This document shows positions 23,081 through 33,443 of a stretch of 64,000 nucleotides of DNA, piece by piece. Numbering within the stretch: the first letter of the stretch is position 1; the number at the start of each line of letters is the position of its first letter. The position numbers and the translations under genes were made by a program. Source of the stretch: Stromatinia cepivora. Taxonomy: Eukaryota > Ascomycota > Leotiomycetes > Helotiales > Sclerotiniaceae. The notes below the pieces were generated by a model. It was not told where the DNA came from. It saw only the letters and a program-made list of their open reading frames with translations, and did not search any database. The stretch is from contig RCTD01000001.1 of the NCBI GenBank assembly GCA_014898415.1, positions 1,488,001 through 1,552,000 of the forward strand. Direction: 5' to 3'.

Positions 23081-25137
23081 CTACATCTCATCCCCACTAA
23101 CATCATCCACAAAAACATTCTTGACAAGTTCCTTTTTATTAATCTTTCCCATCGCATTCCTCGGAACGGACTCCACAACCCTCATCACCTGCGGAATTTT
23201 ATAAGCCGCCAAGCGTTCCCTGAGCGCTCTTCTCATATCTAATGGTCCCCATTTCTTACCCTGTAGATACTCGTCATTTAAAACTACTACCGCTCCGACT
23301 TTTTGGCCCCAATTGCCCGATGGGACGGCACAGACGGCACATTCTGATATCTGGGGCAGTGATAACATTTCCCGTTCTACTTCGAGCGCGCTAACTTTTT
23401 CTCCTCCGGATTTGATTATATCGGCTGATTTGCGACCGCGGATGAAATACATGGGTCCTTTAGCCCATTCTTGGTTACTTTTTCCGGCAGCATCAGCATA
23501 GCGACGAATGGCTACATCGCCCGTTTTGAACCAGCGATCGCCACCATCGGTATCTTCAACGTGTTCTTTGAGTGTGGCTTCTGGGTTGCGCCAGTATTCT
23601 TTGAAGATGGTGGGGCCGCGGAGTTGGATTTCTCCATCGCGCTCCTTGCCGTCGGTGTCGAGTTCTGAGCCTGGGTGAATCACTTCGTTGGTTTCCGTGT
23701 CCACGAGTCGGACTTGCACGCTGGGGAGAGGCCAGCCCACGCTACCGTCTATGCGGTCTGTGGGGGACAGACCGCAGGAGAGAGCCATGCCTACTTCGGT
23801 CATGCCGTAGCGTTCGAGGAGAATGTTGTTGGAGGAAAGGGCGGACCAGGCGTTTTTGGTGGGGGTGGGAAGGGCGGCGCTGCCGGAAATGTTGAGGCGG
23901 AGATTTTGGGGGGAGATGGCTTCTTTTGCTGCGGTTTGAACATCGGGAGGGAGATCTTTGTGGGTTGCCAGAAGACGGTTGTAGACGGTAGGAACGACGG
24001 TGAAGAATGTGATGGGTTCTTTTGTTTTAGGGTTTGGCAAGAAAGGGGCGGCGAAGCGTTGCCAAACGGCTGTGACGTTAAAGGGGAAGAGAAACTCGAT
24101 TGTGGAACCGGCGAATAGGGGGGCAAGAATGGCATTTACGGTTCCGTGAATGTGGTGGAGGGGAAGGACGTGAAGAAGATGATCTCGTGGACTGTAGTCC
24201 CAAGCTTCGATCAGAGATTTTGACTGTGCTGTCAAAACGGATTGGGGAAGCAAGACACCTTTCTAGGTTTCTGTAAATAAATGCCTATATACTGGGTCAC
24301 TGTGGGAGCTCACTGGTCTATTGGTTGTCCCTGATGTGTACAACATCATTCCCCCGTTACCCTCTGATGGCCCTTCTAACGTGACTTTTCCACAATCTAA
24401 GTTCTCCAGCTTCTTCTCCAGCTTAATATGTTTAGGTTTTGCCTCCAGTCCTGTATTCATCACTTCTTGAGCCTTGCTCTCGAATTTGGTTGAAGACAAT
24501 AGCATTGAAGCCTCACTTTGGTCCAAGATATATTGTAATTCATGAGCAGGAAATGCTGGTGACAGCGGAACAGCTATAGAATGTGTGCCAAATATGGAGA
24601 GCAAAGTTACTATATATTATCTTAATCTATGTTCTTTTAAAATACGGATATTTCGAGTTGCGCACCCACATAATCATAGCTATTTTCTACAAGAAAAGCA
24701 ATCCTTTCTCCCTCTAATCCCTTTTGCCCAGCCTCGTTCGTAAGCTTGTCCCTTCTTTCTACTACATCGTGTAATAATTGACCATATGTGAACCGTCTCC
24801 CGGACGCGGAATGTATTACTGACGTAGATTTGGGATCGTGGCTAGATATAGCTTCGAAGAGGGGTAGCTTCGGGAGTGTTGATGCCATTCTTGCACTGAA
24901 GAGAGTGAATGGAGCTTTGAAGGATGGTCGGAGGAATGATGATGAATTTCGTGTTAAAAGTAATGTTGATCTTCTTGTACACAACATTGCGGCGACGGGG
25001 CGTTGGAGGGGCATTGGTAAGGGTGGTTCATTGGATGGCAGATGAAACCGAATAACGAGGTCGTCGTCCGAAGTCCGAGGTGGAGTTTGATGCTGATGTG
25101 TTAAGAGAGCTGGGAATAAGATGTCCATAGAGACCAA
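23081..25137 (-). CDS. Malonyl-CoA/acyl-CoA synthetase (ACSF3-like, ANL superfamily)
   Basis: Three exons, 25137..24666, 24609..24314 and 24262..23081 (introns of 56 and 51 bp), encode up to 649 aa. ANL enzymes activate a carboxylate with ATP to an acyl-AMP and pass it to CoA. The AMP-binding P-loop YTSGTTNRPKG is split by the second intron. HVLPLHHIHGTVNAILAPLF, RYGMTEVGMALS, GDGEIQLRGPTIFKEYW-like elements, WFKTGDVA, IKSGGEKVSALEVE and the terminal catalytic Lys in NAMGKINKKELV follow in order. The HVLPLHHIHG and MTEVGMALS forms are those of mammalian ACSF3 (mitochondrial malonyl-CoA synthetase), so that is the best guess. The in-frame Met at 24987 (MLCTRRSTLLLTRNSSSFLR) starts a convincing basic, Ser-rich mitochondrial presequence and is more likely the true start than 25137; it would give 599 aa. 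It is divergent from BolA. Confidence 0.88.
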
Positions 25138-25477
25138 TCTACTTTAAAATATCATTACTGTTCCTGCCTTGGATATTTTCCGCGTTGAATTAAAAATGTA
25201 TGTTTTGGTCAACATGTTTTGGTAACATAGACATTTAAACATTCCTGTCTGAAGTAAGGTTTTCGAGGTTCTAGAATTTTGGTTCGGGAAGGCCAAGGTT
25301 ACGGATGACATCCGGTAAAAAAGGATCTACCTTCAAAACCACAAGGCTCCTTCCTTAATCCTTGACAAGACAAGGCTGTCATGTAACGCAATAACCTCAC
25401 AATCAATATCAGAATAGTTTTCATACCAATCAACCACTCATCATCTTCTACTCAATCTATTGTGAAGCAATAGATTA
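25138..25477. promoter_or_regulatory. Divergent promoter, acyl-CoA synthetase / BolA
   Basis: This spacer lies between two oppositely oriented genes that both appear mitochondrial. Individual elements are not identified. Confidence 0.4.
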
Positions 25478-25927
25478 ATGCTCCGCCTTCGCCCCGCTGT
25501 CTCACGGCGATATCTATCCGCTATCATGACGTCCAAAACTCCCTATGAAGACATTATACGCACTCGAGTGAGTATCTTCCCTCCAAACACTACCTTACCC
25601 CGCCACTAACATATCATTTAGCTCACGGAAGAGTTAAAACCTACCCGTCTTGAAATATTCAATGATTCATCCAAACACTCACATCACAAAGCTATGGCTG
25701 GTTCCACATCTCACGAAACACATTTTCGAGTCGAGGTCACCTCGGAAGCTTTTGCCAAAAAGATGCAACCTGCAAGACATAGAATGGTGTATGCTTTGTT
25801 GAAGGAGGAAATGGCGAGAGAAGGTGGAATTCATGCTTTACAGTTAAAGACGAGGACACCCGATGAAGAGGCGCGGGAGAAGGCAAAGGAGGAAGGAGAG
25901 GTTGTTGCTGAAGCAAGTGGGCCTTAG
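25478..25927 (+). CDS. BolA family protein, probably mitochondrial
   Basis: Exons 25478..25567 and 25622..25927 (54-bp intron, GTGAGT...TTTAG) encode 131 aa. BolA proteins work with monothiol glutaredoxins in iron-sulfur cluster handling. The first 16 residues, MLRLRPAVSRRYLSAI, are a short basic amphipathic presequence. The BolA core follows: LEIFNDSSKHSHHKAM, then HFRVEVTSEAFAKKM, RHRMVYALLKEEMA and IHALQLKTRTP, including the conserved helix-turn His/Arg pattern RHRMVY. The tail is Glu/Lys-rich. An internal Met (MTSKTPYED, residue 17) could give a cytosolic form from the same gene. The closest yeast relative by layout is Bol1, which is mitochondrial. Confidence 0.93.
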
Positions 25928-26309
25928 GAAGGGCATTCGATATTCTATCTGGTGATTGAGATACCCTCTTCGAAAGTTCTTTACAAAAAGGCAAATTGGA
26001 TGACCGAAGAAAACAACTGTAAAGCCTAGTCTATGTACTTATTCTACTGGCTAGATGCTGTTGGGCTTTAAGGCAGATCTGCAAATACACAGCGAATACT
26101 TGCAGCGATAATTTTACGGAAAATTTCATATACCCGGAATCATTTCAGTCTGCTCTTCAATGTCCAAGTCACGCCTCGGTCAAACTTATTCAAAGATGAG
26201 CAAACATTTAATCAAGATAAATCGTCTATTGTGTACCCTTTCTATATGTGCTCCATCGCTAGTTTTCAACCCAAGATCAAAATGTTCTAAGAAAAGATAC
26301 TCAATGGAA
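25928..26309. other. Convergent 3' spacer
   Basis: Lies between BolA (+) and the FSH1 hydrolase (-). No further feature. Confidence 0.5.
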
Positions 26310-27059
26310 TCAAGCAGGTAAATCAACTGTCAAGACTCCCAGTTTTTTCGCCAATGCGAGCATAGGATTCACCACAGCCTCAACATCCCCAGATTTTATC
26401 GGAATCCTATGATTGCCATTCCATTCAACCAGCTGCGTACTTCCTTTCTCACACCAAATCTTGAGCAATTCCCTATGTAAATCCAATCCCGGATCTCTCA
26501 TCCCATGAACATGAATAGTCGGCAAAGTCAAAACATCATTCTCATCCACTGGTCCCCACCTATCCTGATCTCTTTCCAAACTAACCAACGGCCCTCTTCC
26601 CGCCATCAAAACCGCAAACCTCCAATCCTGGCCCTCCAAGTCCCTCCCCCCTTCTTCTCTAATCTGCCTCCTCAACAACAAACTCCCCGCTATCTTCGCC
26701 CCCTGACTAAATCCCAGCAATCCTACCCATCCCCCCGTAGCCCCTTTCGCATCATCCTCTCTCATCGCCTTCTCAATACTCTCTTCAATAGCAATAACCT
26801 CATCACGTGGATCTAAAACTTCATGTTCCGGTAACCAACCCAGCCAGCGTTTAAAAGGTCCAAAATCGCCATAGACACTTGTGACATCTGGTCCAGCCCC
26901 AGATGCAAACGGCGCTTCGACATATACGAGACGGAAATAGGGTCTTAGGTGTAAAGAGAGGACACGACATTGCATGGTGAAGATTACGGCGTTTGTTCCT
27001 CCGCCGTGGAGACAGAGTAGTCTGGGGAGATGAAGTGTGGGATCGTGATGTGTAGCCAT
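26310..27059 (-). CDS. FSH1-family serine hydrolase (alpha/beta fold)
   Basis: A single 249-codon exon. It is an alpha/beta hydrolase of the FSH1 (DUF341) group found throughout fungi. Residues 10-22 show the start of the fold, LPRLLCLHGGGTNAVIF (HGGG oxyanion loop). The nucleophile is Ser118 in GFSQGAKIAGSLLLR, the acid is probably Asp189 in IHVHGMRDPGLD, and the general base His217 in WNGNHRIP. The order and spacing fit the family. The natural substrate is unknown; some fungal relatives sit in secondary-metabolite clusters, but no cluster genes flank this one. It appears complete and intronless, with the start at MATHHDP. Confidence 0.9.
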   Translation of the reverse strand: MATHHDPTLHLPRLLCLHGGGTNAVIFTMQCRVLSLHLRPYFRLVYVEAPFASGAGPDVTSVYGDFGPFKRWLGWLPEHEVLDPRDEVIAIEESIEKAMREDDAKGATGGWVGLLGFSQGAKIAGSLLLRRQIREEGGRDLEGQDWRFAVLMAGRGPLVSLERDQDRWGPVDENDVLTLPTIHVHGMRDPGLDLHRELLKIWCEKGSTQLVEWNGNHRIPIKSGDVEAVVNPMLALAKKLGVLTVDLPA

Positions 27060-28545
27060 TATTGTTTTTGGGCAGTGAACTTTGTTGATTTGGAGGTGTG
27101 ATAAATGATTGTAGAGTTTTGAATATGAAGGTTCTGTGATTATAGTAAGATATACAAGTCGTTGGATTGCTGACAGGTCAGAGTAAGAGATGCCAAATTT
27201 AGAACAGGAGACTTTTGTGCTACCTCCTACAACCTAGTGCTTTGACGGGTGAAAATATTCCACTAATCAACTAATCAACTAATCAATGCGAAGAAGTCCA
27301 TTAAATTCAAGAAGGTGTTCAATAATGTACGGAGTAATATCCGATCACCTTATCTCTCTATCGGATGTCCGTGGGGGGGGAGCCTCTCAAGGGTCCAGCA
27401 CAGATCACCTTGCGGATCTCCAGCCACATTGTTAAATCTTACTCAGACAACCAGACCAGAGTAAGTATAACGGTATTTCGGAGCCAGAATACAGGTCTCG
27501 GATGTCTTCGGGATAATTAGAAATGAGATGTGAATAAGAGAGGCTGGACATTTCGAGGAACTTGTTCAGTACGTTTACCTGAAGAGATTTCTCGCTAAAC
27601 TAGTGCGTCTTCTTTTACCTGCAATATCACCAGCTCATAAGCTACGAGAACTTCATCCTTGTATTTTCAACTATGGTATATGTTTTTATCACTGTCAAGT
27701 ATTACCTTTCTAAAACTTGTTATCATTTACTCTTGTTAAACTGGGTCATGAAGACTCACATCTATCCTTGGCCATAACGTTCCATACATCTTATTACCGT
27801 GGGAAGACTCATTGTTGACTTCAAGCTCGGAGATGCCTGGTTTCTAGATTATGGTCGGATCTATTCTAGTGGACTTATACGCCTAGACTGATGAATTATG
27901 AGTAAATTCTTGGAATAGTTTCTGAGATAAGGTTTCAGGGATATTCAGATCTAAAGGACAATAGTTACATCTAGATGGTTTCACATGAAGACTCTTCAAG
28001 TTGGCCTAGTACCTAACACTTCTGTTTCTTCATCTGTTGACTTTCTTGCCTATTTCGATATTGTTCTAAGTGATATCAGGTCATCAATGATAATGGATAG
28101 AATCGTGGAATTCGTGGTATTGTTCACGAGCTGTCTCCTTCGCTGGATCCTATTCTAGCTTTGGATTACCCACGGCACAACGATACTTTCATTGAGAGTT
28201 TGGGGAATGGTACTTCTATTTAGCTCGATAGTTAGCATGAATCATACAGTCATGACTTTATCTGCGACTCCTCAGCAAGTATTGTTCAAATCTGAATTTA
28301 GAAGCAAACTAATGGAGTTCAACTGTCTCCAAAAAATACCCGTATAGATATTAGATTCAAAACAGAAACTGAACAATCCTACCATGTATCTATAAATGCC
28401 ACGCTCGCTAGCCTCCCTCAAACTGATCAAGAAAATCACCCAAGTCACAGCTAAATCTACGATCACAAAACGATCATAAACCTCTGGCTAAATCTGTATC
28501 TACAGTAGCTACCAATAACCCCATTAATCCACACCAAACTTAAAC
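27060..28545. other. Gene-poor region
   Basis: AT-rich with many stops in all frames. A short tandem ATCAACTA-like repeat lies near 27266-27287 and a G-run near 27372. I saw no RNA gene, repeat family or protein remnant. Confidence 0.5.
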
Positions 28546-28770
28546 ATGTGCGTCGAACGCCAAGTTTATTTTGCCTGCGGACACTTCACCCTCAACATTA
28601 GAGGCTGCAGCCACCAGCAAGCAACAAACTGCCATCCGCCTTTCTGTCCTTTCTACCGAGTGGCAGTGGTAGTGGAGCCAAGACTATGCGCAGAATGTAG
28701 GAGAGAAATTCCAAAGCTTAGACCTGGCCCTCATCCTAGGGACCCAAGTGCTGGGGGATCAAGTGCATAA
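28546..28770 (+). CDS. Small Cys-rich hypothetical protein
   Basis: A 74-codon intact frame starting in a reasonable context. It begins MCVERQVYFACGHFTLN and carries eight Cys and four His (FACGH, GCSHQQ, NCH, PFCPFY, LCAEC), the latter arrangement suggesting a metal-binding knuckle, probably zinc. There is no signal peptide, so it is not an obvious secreted effector. Small Cys/His proteins opening MC...CGH are common and uncharacterised in Leotiomycetes and Dothideomycetes, as far as I recall. The C-terminus is Pro/Gly-rich. It stands alone in a gene-poor tract. It could be an orphan or the end of a larger gene. Confidence 0.5.
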   Translation: MCVERQVYFACGHFTLNIRGCSHQQATNCHPPFCPFYRVAVVVEPRLCAECRREIPKLRPGPHPRDPSAGGSSA

Positions 28771-29409
28771 GTTAGCGTGAAATGGTTATAAGAGATGTTG
28801 GCAGGTTGCATAAATCAGATGAAGATGAGGTTGTTGAGTGAGGGATGCTAGGTCTTGTACTTGCTTTGCTTACTTTTGGGAATTTCTTCATAGAAATAAA
28901 ATATCTAAGTCTTTTTGACTACATAAATATCAGTAAAAAAACATGAATGTGAATGTGAATGTGAGATACAACGTTACAGTCCCTTTTCCATAAATTAAGC
29001 CCCCCTCCCCCCTTTCCTTCGTTATGCTCTACAATTCTTCACGGAAATGAAACACCTAGCTTCTAGCTAAACTTTCAAAACCTGTTCTACAGCAATATCA
29101 CTACAAACTCTTTCTTTTTTCGCTTTTAGACCCCAATTTCGAGCTATGCAATTTCCCCATCCCATGGAAAATGATGCGAATCGCTCATCGCCCATGAAGC
29201 GCCCCGAGATAAAGCTATTAGGGTTTATGAACTTTTTTGCAGACTTAGACGCAGGTGACGCTGGTTGACCGAAACATCTGATGTACTATATTAGATTCCG
29301 TTCAAATAATGTAATAAAATTGTAAATAATCAACTTACGTGCCCGGTACACATTTCCCACATACTGTATTACCATCTGATACCCTAGAGACTCCTGACAC
29401 AGCCAGCTA
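28771..29409. other. Intergenic; short GAATGT repeat
   Basis: Contains a short (GAATGT)n run near 28945-28965 and a C-rich block near 29000. No gene seen. Confidence 0.5.
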
Positions 29410-29601
29410 CTAGAGCAATATTTCTCCATAATTCATGGCCCACTTCCGCAATAGAATGTGAGCTTCTCCATTTCGAGCTGCACCAGTATTGTCAAGCGTA
29501 TTTCTAATTATCGGCCAGCCTTTAGGCTTTGGTGGTAGGGGCCGCTTTCTTCTTCTCGTCAAGTACTGCACAGATAGGATAAAGCTAACACAATTAAGCA
29601 C
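29410..29601 (-). pseudogene. Cytochrome P450 N-terminal fragment
   Basis: The minus-strand frame encodes RRRKRPLPPKPKGWPIIRNT, the proline-rich hinge and following strand of a microsomal P450 (consensus PPGPKGLPLLGN), after a hydrophobic run that fits the end of the membrane anchor. It continues with a short WAMNYGEILL stretch, the place where P450s have a KYGPI-like motif, and then stops. Neither the I-helix, the ExxR nor the haem-Cys segment is visible downstream. A relic of a truncated gene is therefore likely, although a short exon of an unrecognised spliced gene cannot be excluded. Confidence 0.6.
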
Positions 29602-31867
29602 GGTAGGAGGGTGCTGGCTATGAGTGAAAGTGAGTAACCTGAGTTGAAAAAGCCATAGGGAACTTTCTATCTTGTAGAAGACGGGAACGAGATTATCGTA
29701 TTGATTGTTGCCGGTAACATTTTATTTATATACTGGTGTTCAACATCTCTAGCTTAAGATGGCTTGCCGTTGAATGCGAGGGAACTATTATGGGGAGGAT
29801 CACAGTAGATCAGGGGGAGAGATTGTGTGGAGTGTCCACCTTTCGATGCCGGAAAATGGAATTGTGAACTCGGAAAAGTACATGCAAATAATTTCGAAGT
29901 ACTAATAAAGGATAACCAATCATTTGAAGGATAATTCCAAAACCTAAGGTGGATGATACAATATAATTACCCATGAAGTCGAGGAAGACTAAACCCGTTC
30001 CAATCAGTCTACCGTGATTCAGATCAAAATCTCGACAGGACTGATGGACATCTTACTATCGCTGATGTGTTCAACACTCTTTGGAATATTATACAGGAGA
30101 AAGGTACAAATCCTTAATGACATCACTATTAACATCGTGAAATATGAATGACTCGCTGATTATCACGGCTTGCAAAGTCATTTCCACATAGTACTAGCTA
30201 AGATGGAAGTTTACTCAACGCCTCCTTTTCCCAATATTCTGCTGACTTCAGAGCGTGTGATCCCACCGGGTATTGGCATCCATGAGGGAATCTTACAAGT
30301 GGTATTGTATATCGGTTGGCCTTATATCCGGGGCCTTGAATCTCTCATAGATCTGAGCCTTCGCGTGACATGCATTCTTTTATCCTTTATCTTTTCCCTT
30401 TTGAATTCATGTTCCTTCCCTTTTGCGTTTTTGATAGATCTAGAGAGGAATATTTTAAGCGAGAGTAGGGAAGGTGCGTGTAGACTTGCTGCTTTTGATT
30501 TTTCCATCGGATTGAACACCTGAAAGTCTTGGCGGTACACATTTTGCCCATTCCAAAACCTAGAAACTAGGTACTCGACGTATCGGGCATCAATTTTGCC
30601 TCACAATCACTCCTCATCATCTTTACTTAAGGCGTTATCACTTATTCTACCTCTCTTCAAATTACACTACATTGGACTCCTGCTCCCTCTGTATGTCTTC
30701 ATCCTCAACCCCAATAGCAAACCCCACGTGGGGTGGACAAGGACACAGATACCACTTATTCATGTTTTCGGCCTTGTTCCATATTGATCTGGCCCGGAAT
30801 CCAAGGGACAAGTTCTTCGAATTAAGGTAACACCACAAGCCGAAAAATCTAAACAACTGGTGTTTGTGTTCCTTATTTTCGGGACCTTTAGCTACTCTGT
30901 TTCCGGCCCGAGACCGCTCTACGCCCGAACGCCCATACCAATATCCTCACGAACTCAAGTTCCACGAATTCTGAGACAAAAAGTAATCAATCTAATCTAT
31001 TTTATACTGCCTTATGTGTGCATGTTCGACAGGTACATACAATCATAAGCCTCAGTATACCCTGCACCGCCCTTTTTCGTTTGTACTTCTAATTCCCATC
31101 CGCCCTTATCCGAGACTAAATTAATACCGATATGGCATTTATTATCGAATTCTTCAAATACCTTAGAAGAGATTGGTGTGGGAATACACAAACATGGGGA
31201 AATACCTATTTCTTATGTCGTGATACTTGGAAGCGTACATTATACTTCAAAAACAACCTTAATTGCATCCTATGGGATCAATTGCCGTAGTGTCGTCAAC
31301 GATCTTGTAGTTGTTTTTCGATTCCACCGCCCTTCTTGTTGAACATTTCTGAGGGTAATGTTTTCGAAGGCGGATAGTGTTCGCCCTTTTCAGAGCCCCT
31401 AGATTGTTATTTACTCAAGTCGGGTATAGAAAGGGGCATTTTCCTCGTGTAATTCAAGGACCTTTTTGGAGAGCACACCCGTTGAATCGATAGTCAATCA
31501 TCCTTTTAGGATACCAAAGAGACCAAAATATTTGTTTGACTGTTTTTATCATTCATATTAATCAAAGTTGTTTATGTATTCTTTGCCCTCTAAAGATTGA
31601 AGGACTTTCATTTCCATAGTTGGAATCATCTTCCATACCCCTACTTGTATGCAGCACTCAGTGGCAAATATACATTGCCAGTCTTGTGTATCATCTGTCT
31701 GCATTCATTGACCACGTCAAACCCAATACCCACCGCTATTTATTTGCTATTTCTCTCGGGTACTTCAATTCTGGATACCTCTCGACATCTCATTACCATC
31801 TCCATTCAAGTCATCTACATCTCGATTCGTCTCCCTTAAAGTCATTCCAAAATAAGCCTACTTAACA
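29602..31867. other. Gene-poor region
   Basis: About 2.3 kb with stop codons in all frames. Frames at 30170..30523, 30596..30787 and 30860..31048 show no recognisable protein features. A motif close to CCGCCCTT recurs near 31070-31390, of unknown significance. Confidence 0.5.
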
Positions 31868-32239
31868 ATGTGTGCCTCAAGCCAAAAATCCGCCTCTTCC
31901 TCGGAGTCCTCAAAACAATACGTTTCGACTCCCTCGACCTCCTCAAAGACGAAGTCCACCTCATCTTCCACCTCTCGAAAGGTCCACCATGGATCACGTA
32001 CCTCTCACCACTCTTCATCTTCGTCCGCAATTTCATCTTCCTCTTCTTCTTCTCGATCATCTCACAAGGATCCAGCAAACCAAAAATTTCAGGGTGAAGC
32101 AATCCAGCGATATGAGAACGAACCTAGGGATTACAAGTCTTGGGCCGTGGAGGAATACGATGCGTATCAGGAGCAAGCGAGCGAGGAACATTGGGATGGC
32201 GTGGAGAGGAATGTGGAAGGTGTCAAATGGGCGAGTTGA
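31868..32239 (+). CDS. Ser-rich hypothetical protein
   Basis: A 123-codon frame whose first 75 residues are dominated by Ser with Lys, Thr and His (runs such as SSSSSSSRSSHK) and whose last 50 are acidic and ordinary in composition (GEAIQRYENEPRDYKSWAVE, EHWDGVERNVEG). The change of composition argues for a real protein rather than a chance frame, but other frames across the Ser-rich part are also open, which is expected from its TC-rich codons. No domain recognised, no signal peptide. Possibly a lineage-specific gene. Confidence 0.5.
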   Translation: MCASSQKSASSSESSKQYVSTPSTSSKTKSTSSSTSRKVHHGSRTSHHSSSSSAISSSSSSSRSSHKDPANQKFQGEAIQRYENEPRDYKSWAVEEYDAYQEQASEEHWDGVERNVEGVKWAS

Positions 32240-33443
32240 GGCGATCTTGATTCAAGAGAAAGGGACAGCGGAGTCTATGGGTTATGAAGCCCTTGCATGA
32301 TGTGATATGGAACTGAGCACCGGATGGTGCCCATCGCGGGCTGGGACTAAAGATGGGTTATGTGATGACGGGTTTTACGATTATGATTTTCTACTGTTAT
32401 CTAGGAATGGGGATCATGCTAATCAACATGGGACTTGGAGGGAAGAGAAAAGAGAGAGAGAAAGACATGTATACAGTGTACTATATACATATAAGACCAG
32501 CTTCTAGGCTGATCAGAATAGAAGTATAGATGACTCAAGGTCTTGGGCATGACACACGCTATGAGAACAATCAAATCAACTCATTCAGAATTTCCCCATG
32601 TGTCACACAAACCATACACTATACCGTGAACTCTACGTAGGTAATGAATGCAATCCGACTCCCTCAATAAGAACTCGCAAGTGCGGAGCCGGACAACAAC
32701 TTCCCTGGGAAAATCCTTTGAAAAATCGGCATTAGCTGACCGAAAGATGTACAATGACATTTCCCCCGACTTGGCAAGAAACAAACAAGTGTCTCTCCTG
32801 GACTCGCTATGCTACGCTATGCTATTCTATCCACCTACCTACCTACCAGTCCGGCTCCGAAAACGCATCACGATTAATCCCGCCCCGCCCATCGTGTGGA
32901 GTTCCACCGCATGCACATATACATCATCCATGCACCGTTTAAAAACCTCATCAGTGTCGGCGGTATCTTGCATGCGTGCATAAAGTATAAACGAGTCAGC
33001 ATCTTGAGAAAAATGAAGTAATTGGATTTGTTGCTTCCTCGTGGTTCTTTGCTGTGCATTTTGTTCAAGCGAATCAAGCGGATGGGTTTGGGGACTTGAT
33101 TTTTTTCCAACATGTACATGTTGTATGACTGCTACACGATGGAATAGAATGCGTTTGAGTTGCATGATCCGAAGCTGCTTTATTGTAAGCGCGCTATGCG
33201 ACAGAAAATACTTTTTGCTTTGTGATATGTCTGTGTGTATGGAAAAATGTATTTTGTGGTATTAACAGGGGGAGTGAGGTGGAGTCTAGGATACCCAAAT
33301 GTATATTCAATGTCATTCAATGCTGTCACAATTATGTGAATGTGGTAGGACTGTCGTCGTACAACCTATCAGCCATTCAATGTTGACTTTACCTAGTTTC
33401 CATGTACTTCATTTCATGTATGTCATTCGCTTGTGACCTATCG
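32240..33443. other. Intergenic; 3' flank of AspRS
   Basis: Several overlapping short frames on both strands without family resemblance. CTACCTACCTACC lies near 32831. Nothing supported. Confidence 0.5.

Noticed and set aside
23675..24118. 147-codon plus-strand frame, Gly-rich
   Set aside because: Antisense shadow of the acyl-CoA synthetase exon.
31070..31390. Recurring CCGCCCTT-like motif suspected as telomeric or array repeat
   Set aside because: Copies are irregularly spaced and differ; it is neither a TTAGGG-type telomere nor a CRISPR-like array.
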